From Thermoplasmata archaeon (GTDB lineage Archaea > Thermoplasmatota > Thermoplasmata > Lutacidiplasmatales > UBA184), in assembly GCA_027315165.1 (NCBI GenBank), contig DAHUYN010000012.1:1-58927 (forward strand): a DNA stretch of 58,927 nucleotides, read 5' to 3'. Below the pieces are notes generated by a model. The model had not been told where the DNA came from. It made no database searches and saw only the letters and a program-made list of their open reading frames with translations. Position 1 is the first letter of the stretch. The number at the start of each line of letters is the position of its first letter. Made by a program: the position numbers and the translations under genes. Of the stretch, positions 44,627 to 52,632 are shown in pieces.

Positions 44627-45499
44627 ATGGCCCGGCTCCGACGCGTGACGGTTCCCGGCCGCCGCTCGTTCGAGTACGTCTCCAAGGGCCAGGGGCCCGC
44701 GACGCTTCTCGTACACGCCGGTGGCCCCGGCTACACCTACCACTACCTGAGACCCCTGCTCCGCCTCGCGAACGCGCACCTCCGGGTCATCCTGTTCAAC
44801 CCGCGCGGCGTCGGCGGATCCTGGACGCCGCGGCGGCCGAGCGAGTACACGGTCCCGAAGATGGCGGAGGACGTCGAGGCGATCCGCCGCGCGCTCCACA
44901 TCCGCGAGCTCCACCTGCTCGGGTTCTCCGCGGGCGGGTTCGTCGCGCTCGAGTACGCGGGACGCTACCAGCGCCACCTCACCTCGCTCCTCCTCTGCGA
45001 CACGGCCGGCAGCGCCGAGGAGGTTCGGGCGGCGAACCGGATGATGCGCGCCTCGGCGACGCCCGCGCAGCGGGCCCGCCTCAAGGCGCTCGAGCGCGCG
45101 CGCGCCTTCGACACGAAGGAGTACCAGACGCTCACGAGCGAGATCTCCGCGCCGTTCAGCTCGAGGTTCCTGTCGACGCTCCCACGGGACCTTTCGCCCG
45201 CCCACCTCAGCCTCGCGGTCTACCGCACGATGATGACCCGGAGCGGCGACGAGTTCGCCGTCGACGGGACCCTCTCCCGGTGGGACGGCCGTCGCCACTA
45301 CGCGCGGATCGAGGTGCCGACGCTCGTCCTCGTCGGCCGGTACGACTCGCTCCTAGAGGCCTCGAGAGAGATGGCGGACCGCATCGTCCCGGCGCACCTT
45401 CGGGTCCTGCCGAGGAGCAGCCACCTCGCCCACCTCGAGCAGCCGAAGGAGTTCCTCGGGGCGATCCGGGAGTTCCTGCTCGACGTCACGGGGGACTAG
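44627..45499 (+). CDS. Alpha/beta hydrolase, proline-iminopeptidase-like
   Basis: This 290-residue hydrolase has the oxyanion-hole segment 'LLVHAGGPGYTYHYL' (HGGPG-like), the nucleophile elbow 'LLGFSAGGFVALEYA' with its Ser, Asp in 'LVGRYDSLLEA' and the catalytic His in 'PRSSHLAHLEQP'. The HGGPG-type start points to the proline iminopeptidase subgroup, but esterase or haloalkane-type activities cannot be excluded. TTTTTTAAG at 44596-44604 lies about 25-30 bases before the ATG, a strong TATA box and leaderless start. Its last 14 bases overlap the convergent antiporter gene. Confidence 0.9.
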   Translation: MARLRRVTVPGRRSFEYVSKGQGPATLLVHAGGPGYTYHYLRPLLRLANAHLRVILFNPRGVGGSWTPRRPSEYTVPKMAEDVEAIRRALHIRELHLLGFSAGGFVALEYAGRYQRHLTSLLLCDTAGSAEEVRAANRMMRASATPAQRARLKALERARAFDTKEYQTLTSEISAPFSSRFLSTLPRDLSPAHLSLAVYRTMMTRSGDEFAVDGTLSRWDGRRHYARIEVPTLVLVGRYDSLLEASREMADRIVPAHLRVLPRSSHLAHLEQPKEFLGAIREFLLDVTGD

Positions 45500-46706
45500 G
45501 CGCCGCCGCCGTCGCGGGGGCGAGGACGAGGTCGTCCTTCAGCTCCCGGAACAGCAGTGCGCCCAGGACCGTCGTCAGGATCGCCATCAGGAGGACGGCG
45601 CCGAGGAGGGTCTGGTCGAAGGCGCCGACGCTGAGGCCGACGGCACCGACGACGAGACCGATCTCCCCGCGGGGGATCATGCCGACGGCGATCGCCGTCG
45701 CGACCCGACGCGAGCGGAAGCGCGCCCAGGCGATCCCGATGATGCCGAGGAACTTGCCGAACGCAGCGATCCCCGCGAGGAGCACCGCGAGCGCGAGGAC
45801 CGACGGGGAGAGGAGAAGGCCGACGTCGAACTGCGCGCCGAGGACGGCGAAGAAGAGGGCGCCGAAGATCGCGAGAAGCAGCTCGACCGACTGGCGGGTT
45901 CGGTCGGCGGCGAGGCTCTCCGCGATCGCCAGCCCCGCGATGAACGCGCCGATGAGGGCCGAGAAGCCGAAGGCGCCGACGATGACGATGAGGACGAAGA
46001 GCACCACGAGAGGCGCGTGGACCGACTGCTCGACGGCGCGCAGCCGGAACAGCCGAGGGATCACGAGGACCGACGCGACGAGCAGGACGACCCAGGCGGC
46101 GACGGAGAGGAAGATCCCGCCCGAGATCGTGATGAGGTCGATCGCGCCGCCGCGGACCGTCAGCACGGCGGAGAGGAGGATGAGCGCGACGACGTCGTCG
46201 ACGGCGGCGACGCTGATCAGGTAGCGGCCCGTCGGGGCGGAGCCGAGGGGCTCCGACTTGAGGAACGACGCGACGACGGCCGTGCTCGTCGCGCCCGCGG
46301 CGACGCCGAGGAGAAGCGCCGTCGGGAGCGGGTAGAATCTCGAGAAGATCACGGTCGTGAGGCCGAACGGCAGGAGGTCGCCCGCAAGCGCGGCGGCGAT
46401 CACGTAACCGCCGCCCGTACGGAGCGTCGCCACGCCCCCCTCGAGACCGGCGGCGAAGATCAGCAGGATCACCGAGAAGTCGGCGAAGAGGAGGACGAAG
46501 TTGCTGATCTCGAGGATCGGCACGCCCGCAAGGCGGTCGACGAACTGGCCGAGCGCGTAGCTCCCGATCACCATCCCGCCGAGCAGCTCCCCGACGACGC
46601 GGGGCAGTCCGACGCGGCGGACGAGCGAGCCGAAGAGGCTCGCCACCGCGAGGAGGATGAAGATCTCGAGCAGGACGTAGGAGGCCTCGTTCGGGGTGAT
46701 CGCCAT
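45486..46706 (-). CDS. Cation:proton antiporter, KefB/CPA2 type
   Basis: This 406-residue membrane protein has about twelve spans. The pattern 'LPRVVGELLGGMVIGSYALG' at the start, 'FAAGLEGGVATLRTGGGYVI' and 'SVAAVDDVVALILLSAVL' match the Na+/H+ exchanger domain of KefB/GerN-type proteins. The last of these holds the ion-site Asp pair. It exchanges K+ or Na+ for protons. No TrkA domain is fused; the next gene upstream, a channel with TrkA domains, may serve the same K+ economy. A GCTTTCTACC TATA-like run lies about 25-34 bases before the ATG. Confidence 0.93.
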   Translation of the reverse strand: MAITPNEASYVLLEIFILLAVASLFGSLVRRVGLPRVVGELLGGMVIGSYALGQFVDRLAGVPILEISNFVLLFADFSVILLIFAAGLEGGVATLRTGGGYVIAAALAGDLLPFGLTTVIFSRFYPLPTALLLGVAAGATSTAVVASFLKSEPLGSAPTGRYLISVAAVDDVVALILLSAVLTVRGGAIDLITISGGIFLSVAAWVVLLVASVLVIPRLFRLRAVEQSVHAPLVVLFVLIVIVGAFGFSALIGAFIAGLAIAESLAADRTRQSVELLLAIFGALFFAVLGAQFDVGLLLSPSVLALAVLLAGIAAFGKFLGIIGIAWARFRSRRVATAIAVGMIPRGEIGLVVGAVGLSVGAFDQTLLGAVLLMAILTTVLGALLFRELKDDLVLAPATAAAPSPP

Positions 46707-46769
46707 GGCCTCGCGAGCGGGAGCGCTCGGCGGTAGAAAGCCCCTCTCCCGAACGCGCGCGTTCGGAGA

Positions 46770-47819
46770 CTACCGGCCCTGGTCCTCGCCGAACCAGCTC
46801 CGGAACCGCTTGAGGTTCCCGAGCTGTCCGAGCAGGATGACGGCGTCGCCGACGGCGAGGTGCTCGGTGGAGCCGGGGTTGACGATCGTGTCGTAGTCGC
46901 CGTCGGGGCGCCGCCGCGCGAGGCCGACCAAGAGGGCCCCCGAGGCCTTTCGGACCCGGGCCTCGGCCTCGCCGAACGTGACGCCGGAGATCGGGCCGCC
47001 CTCGCGCAACAGGTACTCCTGCATGTCGGAGCTGACGTCGGCCGCCGTGATGTCCTCGAGGGCGTGCGCGACCTCAGGCTCGAAGGCGGCCGAGGCGCAG
47101 AGGCGGCCCCCCATGTCAGCCGGCGAGGCGACGAAGGTGACGCCCGCGGTCCGCAGCGTGTCGCGGAGCTCAGGGCGGCCCACGCTCACGACGACCCGCG
47201 CCCCCGGCGCGAGCGAGCGGATGTTCAGCGCCGCGATCATGTTCGTCGCGTCGTCGGGCGTGCAGACGATGACGCTGTGCGCGCGCGCGACGTTGACGCG
47301 CTTGAGGATGTCGATCTCCGCCGCGGGCCCGTACGTCGCGAAGACCCGGCTCGGCGGACCGAGGGCGCGGACGTTCGCGACCTCCTCCGGCGCCTCCGTG
47401 ACGACCGCGACCCGGCGCTCCTGGATGAGCAGTTCGCGCACCGCCGCTCGGCCGACCGCCGAGTAGCCGAGCACGACGATGTGCTCAGAGAGGTCCGTCC
47501 CGAGCGTTCCGAGCGCCTCCTTCTGCGACTCGTCGATGACGGTCGAGGTGATGACGCTGACCAGGTAGCCCCCGAGGAAGATCTGCCCGAACAGGAGGAC
47601 CGACGTCATCGTCCTCGCCGCCTCGTTGACGGGGACGACGTCGCCGTAGCCGGTCGTCGACAGCGTCACGATCGCCCAGTAGAGGGAGGTCTCGAACGCG
47701 ACGTTCTGCAGGTAGTGGAACGCGATGGCCGCGGCGAAGTAGAAGGTGAGGAACACCGCGACGAACTTCCAGACCCGTCGGAGGATCTCCGAGAAGAACC
47801 GTCGACGCCGGCCCGCCAC
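46770..47819 (-). CDS. Potassium channel with RCK (TrkA-N, TrkA-C) domains
   Basis: This 349-residue protein has two membrane helices (about 17-38 and 75-100) around a pore loop with the K+ filter TTGYGD at residues 55-60, preceded by 'LYWAIVTLS'. A TrkA-N Rossmann domain starts at 'HIVVLGYSAVGRAAVREL' and a TrkA-C domain fills the last 80 residues. This is the MthK-like layout in which ligand binding to RCK domains gates K+ flow. GTG at 47819 is preferred: sequence further upstream is Arg/Pro-rich and a weak CCTTAGC box precedes it. Confidence 0.92.
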   Translation of the reverse strand: MAGRRRRFFSEILRRVWKFVAVFLTFYFAAAIAFHYLQNVAFETSLYWAIVTLSTTGYGDVVPVNEAARTMTSVLLFGQIFLGGYLVSVITSTVIDESQKEALGTLGTDLSEHIVVLGYSAVGRAAVRELLIQERRVAVVTEAPEEVANVRALGPPSRVFATYGPAAEIDILKRVNVARAHSVIVCTPDDATNMIAALNIRSLAPGARVVVSVGRPELRDTLRTAGVTFVASPADMGGRLCASAAFEPEVAHALEDITAADVSSDMQEYLLREGGPISGVTFGEAEARVRKASGALLVGLARRRPDGDYDTIVNPGSTEHLAVGDAVILLGQLGNLKRFRSWFGEDQGR

Positions 47820-47928
47820 GCGGTCGGGAAGCCCGCGGGCGGCTAAGGGTTTCGGCGCGAGCCCCGGGCGGCGAGGCGGTCGGGGCCCTGGCGAGGCTCG
47901 CCGGGAAGAGCGCGAGGCCGTCGCCGCG

Positions 47929-47960
47929 CGGCTTTGCACGGAAAGGCTGCGGTGCACAGA
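47929..47960 (+). repeat. Direct repeat, copy 1 (GGCTTTGCACGGAA element)
   Basis: CGGCTTTGCACGGAA is followed, after a 9-base spacer, by TGCACA and then an ACTC-containing run. The same order and spacing recur at 52467-52498. It stands exactly where base composition drops, between the core K+ channel gene and the accessory region. The rest of this 373-bp gap (47820-48192) holds no gene I can support. Confidence 0.65.
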
Positions 47961-48192
47961 AACTCAGTCGCCTGCACAGGAACCAGCGGCATCGAGGGTA
48001 GGCCAGATTTCCGACGGGTTGTCCACAGACAAGCCTGGACGGGGGTCGGAGGATCGCGCGATCGAACTTCTTGGGGCCCTCGCCGTGAGTTCGGCGGGAG
48101 GGGTCGCGGCGTCGGCTGCGGGCTCGATCTCACCAACTTCGTGAATATGATCTCGGGTGAAGCCGGGGACCGACCCCACTCGGCCGCTCCGC

Positions 48193-49098
48193 CTACTCGG
48201 GGCGGGCACCGTCAATCCAGCCGATCAGCCTCTCGGAGTCCCAGGCGCTGTCCGACCGGAACGCCATTCCAACGACCTTCACGCCCGGCACCCCATGGAG
48301 CAGCTCCTCGAAGCGAACGGCCGCAGCGCGGGAGGGTGCCCGACCGAGGTAGATAGTGGCCGGCGGATTGGCGATGCCTTCTATCGCGACTCCAGGGACG
48401 AGTGATGCGACCTCAGGCGGAGCTCCTTTCGACGCGCCGAAGGCGGCGAGGTAGAAGCAGGCAATCCCGTTCGACCGAGCACCGTTGATCACGGGCTGGA
48501 TGTGGATCCAGCCATGATCGACTAGTCTGTCCCGACGAAATCGTGCAGTCTTCTCCGTAACGCCGGCGTCCCCGGCCAGAGCGGTCGGCGCTCCACGGGG
48601 GTTCCGGACGAGTCCACGCATGATCTTCCAGTCTAGAGGAGACAACTCGCCAGCCTCGGAACCAGGTCGTGGCCACCCCTGGGCCTGCACCATGTCAGGC
48701 TCACCAAAGGCTTCGACAAGCGATCGTGGCGTCAGCTCGGCGCGGCGGCCGAATGTCAGGACCGCGAGGGAGTCGCGCTCGAAGACCTTCGCCCAGACCG
48801 CCGTCTTCTCGTTGAGAGCTACTGAAAGGGCGGAGCCAGCCGACCGCTTGAGACTGGACTTGAGGATTCCGCCCCCGGATTCGTCGTGTAGGCTGAACAC
48901 TGAAATCGTGGGCTTGCACCCGAACGCCTCGGCTGCTGGAATCGCCCAGAAGCCGCCGAGTACCCCCTCACCGTGCAGTGCCGCTACGCGAGCTTTGATG
49001 GTGGTTCCGCTCACACCGAGTGACCGCCCCACCTTCTGAAGGGTAGCGAATGGCGTGCGGAACAAAGTGGAGGCGAGCTGGAAGTCGAGTTCGTCCAT
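48193..49098 (-). CDS. Lrp/AsnC-like transcription regulator with two winged-helix domains
   Basis: The 301-residue protein starts 'MDELDFQLASTLFRTPFATL' and has a first helix-turn-helix at about residues 5-45 ('LQKVGRSLGVSGTTIKARVA') and a second at about 150-195 ('LDWKIMRGLVRNPRGAPTAL', 'VTEKTARFRRDRLVDHGWI'). Each is followed by a beta-rich domain, so it looks like a tandem duplication of a one-wing Lrp unit. ATG 49098 is chosen as the usual Lrp opening; GTG 49113 is an alternative. It is divergent from the four-gene dehydrogenase operon and probably controls it. Confidence 0.82.
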   Translation of the reverse strand: MDELDFQLASTLFRTPFATLQKVGRSLGVSGTTIKARVAALHGEGVLGGFWAIPAAEAFGCKPTISVFSLHDESGGGILKSSLKRSAGSALSVALNEKTAVWAKVFERDSLAVLTFGRRAELTPRSLVEAFGEPDMVQAQGWPRPGSEAGELSPLDWKIMRGLVRNPRGAPTALAGDAGVTEKTARFRRDRLVDHGWIHIQPVINGARSNGIACFYLAAFGASKGAPPEVASLVPGVAIEGIANPPATIYLGRAPSRAAAVRFEELLHGVPGVKVVGMAFRSDSAWDSERLIGWIDGARPE

Positions 49099-49157
49099 CT
49101 GCTGTGACGCCACTCCGTCGGAGGTTAGTTCAGACCGACGTCAGTCTTACCGAATCT

Positions 49158-49172
49158 TCAAGTCGCGCTTGA
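49158..49172. promoter_or_regulatory. Candidate operator in the divergent regulator/dehydrogenase promoter
   Basis: TCAAG-TCGCG-CTTGA is a perfect 5-bp inverted repeat with a 5-bp centre, lying between the start codons of the Lrp-like regulator and the alcohol dehydrogenase. Lrp-family proteins bind such short dyads. Function is inferred from position only. Confidence 0.4.
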
Positions 49173-49228
49173 GCCAAGTCCAAATCCCCTCACGGCGTGG
49201 GTCTCATCGCGAGGGAGGCACTAGGGCC

Positions 49229-50266
49229 GTGCGAGCGGTCATCTTCGATGGACCTGGAAGAATCCGCGTCGGCGAGCGTCCCGACCCCACGATTCAGGAT
49301 CCGAGCGATGTTGTAGTGCAGGTCACATTGGCCTGCATCTGTGGGTCCGATCTCTGGTACTTCCGGGGTCAGTCGGACCACGCTATAGGCCCGATCGGCC
49401 ACGAGTTCATCGGGATTGTAGATAAGGTCGGAACCTCGGTGCGGGAGTTCCAGCCTGGCGACCGCGTAGTCGCACCCTTCGTCTACGGGGACGGCTCATG
49501 CGTCAACTGCCTTGCGGGGTGGCCTAACAACTGCCTTCGGGGGGCCCCGTTCGGTAACAACGGTATCGACGGGGGGCAGGGGCAAGCCGTCCGAGTTCCC
49601 TTTGCGGACGCAACATTGGTCAAGATTCCTAGGCCGGCACCTTCCGAGTCGGTCCTGCGATCTATATTGACACTGTCGGACGTCATGTGCACCGGCCACC
49701 ACGCCGCGGTTAGTGCAGGGGTACGCCCCGGGGACACGGTCGCCGTGGTGGGCGACGGGGCCGTAGGCCTCTGCGCGGTGCTCGCGTCCAAGAGGCTCGG
49801 GGCTCGACGGATTATCGCGTTGAGCCGAAATCCAACGCGACAGGCATTGGCGAGGAAGTTTGGGGCGACCGACGTATTGGGCGTTCGCGGCGAGGCTGCG
49901 AAGTCGACCGTGCTTGAGATGACCGACGGGCTAGGGGTAGACGCGGCGATGGAATGCGTCGGAACGGCTGATTCCATGACGACCGCTTTCGAGATCGCCC
50001 GGGTGGGCGCAACGGTCGGGGCAGTAGGGGCACCGCACGGAGTGGTTGTCCCCGTCGAATCGATTATCTTCCGAAACGTGGGCGTCCGCGGGGGGGTCTC
50101 TCCCGCCCGCCGATACAGTCCCGAGCTGATGGGCGACGTTCTAAAGGGGACAATCGAACCCGGGCTCGTATTCGACTTCGTCACCAACCTCGACGGCGCG
50201 GCCGAAGCCTACCGCGTCATGAACGACCGACGGGCGATCAAGTCGCTCATCCGGATCGAGGAATGA
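49229..50266 (+). CDS. Zinc-dependent alcohol dehydrogenase family protein
   Basis: This 345-residue medium-chain dehydrogenase has the catalytic zinc ligands in 'CICGSDLWYF' and 'GHEFIGIVDKVG'. It also has the lobe 'GDGSCVNCLAGWPNNCLRG' with three cysteines, and the NAD(P) motif 'VAVVGDGAVGLCAVLASKRL'. The subfamily is the 'LTLSDVMCTGHHAAVSAGVR' type of broad alcohol or aldehyde oxidoreductases. GTG 49229 has a GGAGG Shine-Dalgarno 10-14 bases upstream, unlike the leaderless core genes, and opens directly with 'MRAVIFDGPG'. It heads an operon coupled to the NmrA-like gene through ATGA. Confidence 0.9.
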   Translation: MRAVIFDGPGRIRVGERPDPTIQDPSDVVVQVTLACICGSDLWYFRGQSDHAIGPIGHEFIGIVDKVGTSVREFQPGDRVVAPFVYGDGSCVNCLAGWPNNCLRGAPFGNNGIDGGQGQAVRVPFADATLVKIPRPAPSESVLRSILTLSDVMCTGHHAAVSAGVRPGDTVAVVGDGAVGLCAVLASKRLGARRIIALSRNPTRQALARKFGATDVLGVRGEAAKSTVLEMTDGLGVDAAMECVGTADSMTTAFEIARVGATVGAVGAPHGVVVPVESIIFRNVGVRGGVSPARRYSPELMGDVLKGTIEPGLVFDFVTNLDGAAEAYRVMNDRRAIKSLIRIEE

Positions 50267-51057
50267 CGCGGCAACGACTGCTCGTGGTCGGGTCCACGGG
50301 GAGCGTGGGTCGATTGGTGGTCGAACGGGCTCACTCTGACGGATTCTCGGTCCGGGCACTGATTCGGAGCTGGCCGCCGAGTCGACGGTTCTCCTCCCAG
50401 GTTGAGGCAGTAAGGGGTGACATCACTGATGGGAGCACTCTCGGCGACTTGGTCCGCGACGTCGACGCCATTGCGTTCACACACGGGTCGGACGGGGGTC
50501 CCAAGGAGACCGAGGCGGTGGACTATGGAGGTGTTCGGAATGTTCTGCTTGCCCTCAAAGGACGCGAGGCCCGGATCGCGCTGATGACATCGATCGGCGT
50601 TACGAACCGGTCCAGCGCCTACAACCAATCAACGCGGGCGCACGACTGGAAGCGCCGCTCGGAGCGCTTGGTTCGCGCGAGTGGGCTCCCCTACACCATC
50701 GTCCGGCCAGGTTGGTTCGATCTCAACGGGCCCGACGACCACCGGCTAGTGCTCTTGCAGGGCGACCGGCGCCAAACCGGCACGCCGGCAGACGGCGCAA
50801 TCGCTCGCGCTCAGCTAGCGGACGTGCTCGTGAAGAGTCTCTCGACCCGATCAGCCCTTCGAAAGACATTCGAAGTCGTATCAGAACGCGGGTCCCCCCA
50901 GCAGGATTTAGACGGGCTCATCGCGTCGCTTGAGCCGGACCTGCCCGGAATGCTTGACGGGGCTCAGGACGTCGCCAACATGCCGAGCGACGAGGAGCCG
51001 GAGAGTGTGGCGGAGGACCTAGACGTCGTCCGCCGCCTGCACCGGCGGGCTCAGTAG
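50263..51057 (+). CDS. NAD(P)-binding atypical SDR, NmrA/SDR_a5-like
   Basis: This 264-residue protein has the Rossmann start 'LLVVGSTGSVGRLVVERAHS' and 'RGDITDGSTLGDLVRDVDAI', then 'YTIVRPGWFDLNGP', all usual in NAD(P)H-binding atypical SDRs. The catalytic Tyr-x3-Lys is not evident, so it may act as a sensor or an isomerase-like enzyme. ATG overlaps the dehydrogenase stop. The C-terminal 45 residues are acidic and look disordered. Confidence 0.82.
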   Translation: MTRQRLLVVGSTGSVGRLVVERAHSDGFSVRALIRSWPPSRRFSSQVEAVRGDITDGSTLGDLVRDVDAIAFTHGSDGGPKETEAVDYGGVRNVLLALKGREARIALMTSIGVTNRSSAYNQSTRAHDWKRRSERLVRASGLPYTIVRPGWFDLNGPDDHRLVLLQGDRRQTGTPADGAIARAQLADVLVKSLSTRSALRKTFEVVSERGSPQQDLDGLIASLEPDLPGMLDGAQDVANMPSDEEPESVAEDLDVVRRLHRRAQ

Positions 51058-51068
51058 GAGGCGCAGAA

Positions 51069-51455
51069 ATGGAGATCACTCGGAGCGGGGCGGGCGAGAG
51101 ACACATCGGATCGCCAGGTCAGTTCGTTGGTGAGGTGCACCTTCTGCAGCTCTTCCGGGCACAGCAGGGGCAGCCTCCCCAAGGAGCGTACGTGACTTTC
51201 GAACCAGGCGCCCGGTCGAACTGGCATGTCCATCCCATGGGCCAACTCCTCGTCGTAACACTTGGACGAGGTCGCGTGGGGAACGTGGATGGAACCGTCC
51301 AGCGGATCAGGCGGGGCGACGTCATCTGGACGCCTCCGAACGAAAGACACTGGCACGGGGCGGATCCGAAGCTCCGCATGACCCACCTATCTATCGCGGC
51401 CGGAGCCGAATGGTTCGGTCCCGTGTCGGAGCAGCAGTATCGAGGGTCAGCATGA
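51069..51455 (+). CDS. Cupin-fold protein
   Basis: This 128-residue protein is a single cupin barrel. Motif 1 is 'RSNWHVHPMGQLLVV' with two His, and motif 2 is 'GDVIWTPPNERHWHGA' with another His, a probable metal site. The 'EVHLLQLF' opening and 'MTHLSIA' ending match the carboxymuconolactone-decarboxylase-associated or quercetinase-like small cupins. It lies 11 bases after the NmrA-like stop and its TGA overlaps the SDR start. Confidence 0.85.
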   Translation: MEITRSGAGERHIGSPGQFVGEVHLLQLFRAQQGQPPQGAYVTFEPGARSNWHVHPMGQLLVVTLGRGRVGNVDGTVQRIRRGDVIWTPPNERHWHGADPKLRMTHLSIAAGAEWFGPVSEQQYRGSA

Positions 51456-52306
51456 ACGCCCATCCCGGACCACGAGAAGTGGTTGTTGTCGTTGGCCCCG
51501 GACAGATCGGCCAGGCGATCGCCCGCCGGATCTCAGTCGGGAAGCATGTGCTGCTCGCGGACTACCGGCTGGCGAACGCGAAGGCGGCCGCCGATACCCT
51601 AGCAAACTCCGGCTACGACTCAAGCATCGCGGAGGTGGACGTGTCATCTCGCGACGCGGTCTCCGGGCTCATCGAGAAAGCCTCCGGCCTCGGCCGGGTG
51701 ACCACTCTGATCCATGCAGCGGGCGTCTCGCCGTCGCAGGCCTCCCCGGACACCATCCTGAAGGTCGACCTGTACGGCACGGCTCTGCTCCTTGAAGCCT
51801 TTCGAGAGGTGATCGTTCCGGGGGGTGCCGGCGTCGTCATCTCGTCGCAGTCTGGCCACAGATTACCCCCACTCGATCCGGACGAGAGCCGGGCATTAGC
51901 GTTGACACCTGTCGAGGAACTCCTCAGCCTCCCTTTCCTTAGCCTGGACCGAGTGAAGGACTCGCTCCACGCGTACCAGCTCGCGAAACGAGGCAACTCG
52001 CTGCGCGTGATGGCCGAAGCGGTGCTATGGGGGAAACGCGGGGCCCGGGTCAACGCGATCAGCCCTGGCATCGTCATGACTCCGCTGGCGAGGGATGAAC
52101 TCACCGGACCACGGGGTAGCGGCTACAAGCGTATGGTCGATGGGTGCCCAGTCGGTCGAGCCGGGACACCCGACGAAGTGGCGACCGTGGCCGCCCTGCT
52201 ACTCGGTCCCGACGGAGGCTTCATCACCGGCAGTGACTTCTTGATGGACGGCGGGGTCACTGCGGCCTATTGGTTCGGTGATTTGGGGCCTCCCCCGGCT
52301 CGGTGA
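51452..52306 (+). CDS. Short-chain dehydrogenase/reductase
   Basis: This 284-residue SDR has 'VVVVGPGQIGQAIARRI' for cofactor binding, 'IHAAGVSPSQ' (NAG-like strand), Tyr-x3-Lys in 'LHAYQLAKRGNSLRV' and the C-terminal 'GRAGTPDEVATVAALLLGPD' with 'ITGSDFLMDGGVTAAYWFG'. It is a classical SDR with GxGxxG shifted to GPGQIG. ATG 51452 overlaps the cupin stop. With the alcohol dehydrogenase and cupin it probably forms a small alcohol, sugar or aldehyde oxidation pathway; the substrate is unknown. Confidence 0.9.
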   Translation: MNAHPGPREVVVVVGPGQIGQAIARRISVGKHVLLADYRLANAKAAADTLANSGYDSSIAEVDVSSRDAVSGLIEKASGLGRVTTLIHAAGVSPSQASPDTILKVDLYGTALLLEAFREVIVPGGAGVVISSQSGHRLPPLDPDESRALALTPVEELLSLPFLSLDRVKDSLHAYQLAKRGNSLRVMAEAVLWGKRGARVNAISPGIVMTPLARDELTGPRGSGYKRMVDGCPVGRAGTPDEVATVAALLLGPDGGFITGSDFLMDGGVTAAYWFGDLGPPPAR

Positions 52307-52444
52307 CGGCACCAGGCAGAATCCGGTGAGGCTTCTCCCGGGCGATTTCAGCACGACCCGGATCGCAAGGTCGGCGCCCGCGCCGCATGCGGACGAGTGG
52401 AGGGCTTCTGATCGGTTACGGACGAGCAGGATCAAAGAACGACA

Positions 52445-52481
52445 TTCCGTGCAAAGCCCGCCCCGACGGCTTTGCACGGAA
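52445..52481. repeat. Perfect 14-bp inverted repeat; right arm is direct-repeat copy 2
   Basis: TTCCGTGCAAAGCC at 52445-52458 and GGCTTTGCACGGAA at 52468-52481 are exact reverse complements separated by CGCCCCGAC. The right arm plus TGCACA at 52491-52496 repeats the element at 47929. It lies in the 326-bp gap between the SDR gene and the kinase-PurA fusion, which holds no gene. It could be a recombination site, an operator, or a transcription-end hairpin for the operon. Confidence 0.7.
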
Positions 52482-52632
52482 GGGGGTAGCTGCACAAGAC
52501 TCGTCCGCCCCGCACTTCAATGAGCCCTGACCTCGCCCCAATGCGGGCAGGTGAGTCGCGACCGCTCGTTTCAAGACGGGTAAGCCGATTCGTCTCGGAT
52601 GCTCGGGCCCTGGCTTGGGACGGACGGATGAT

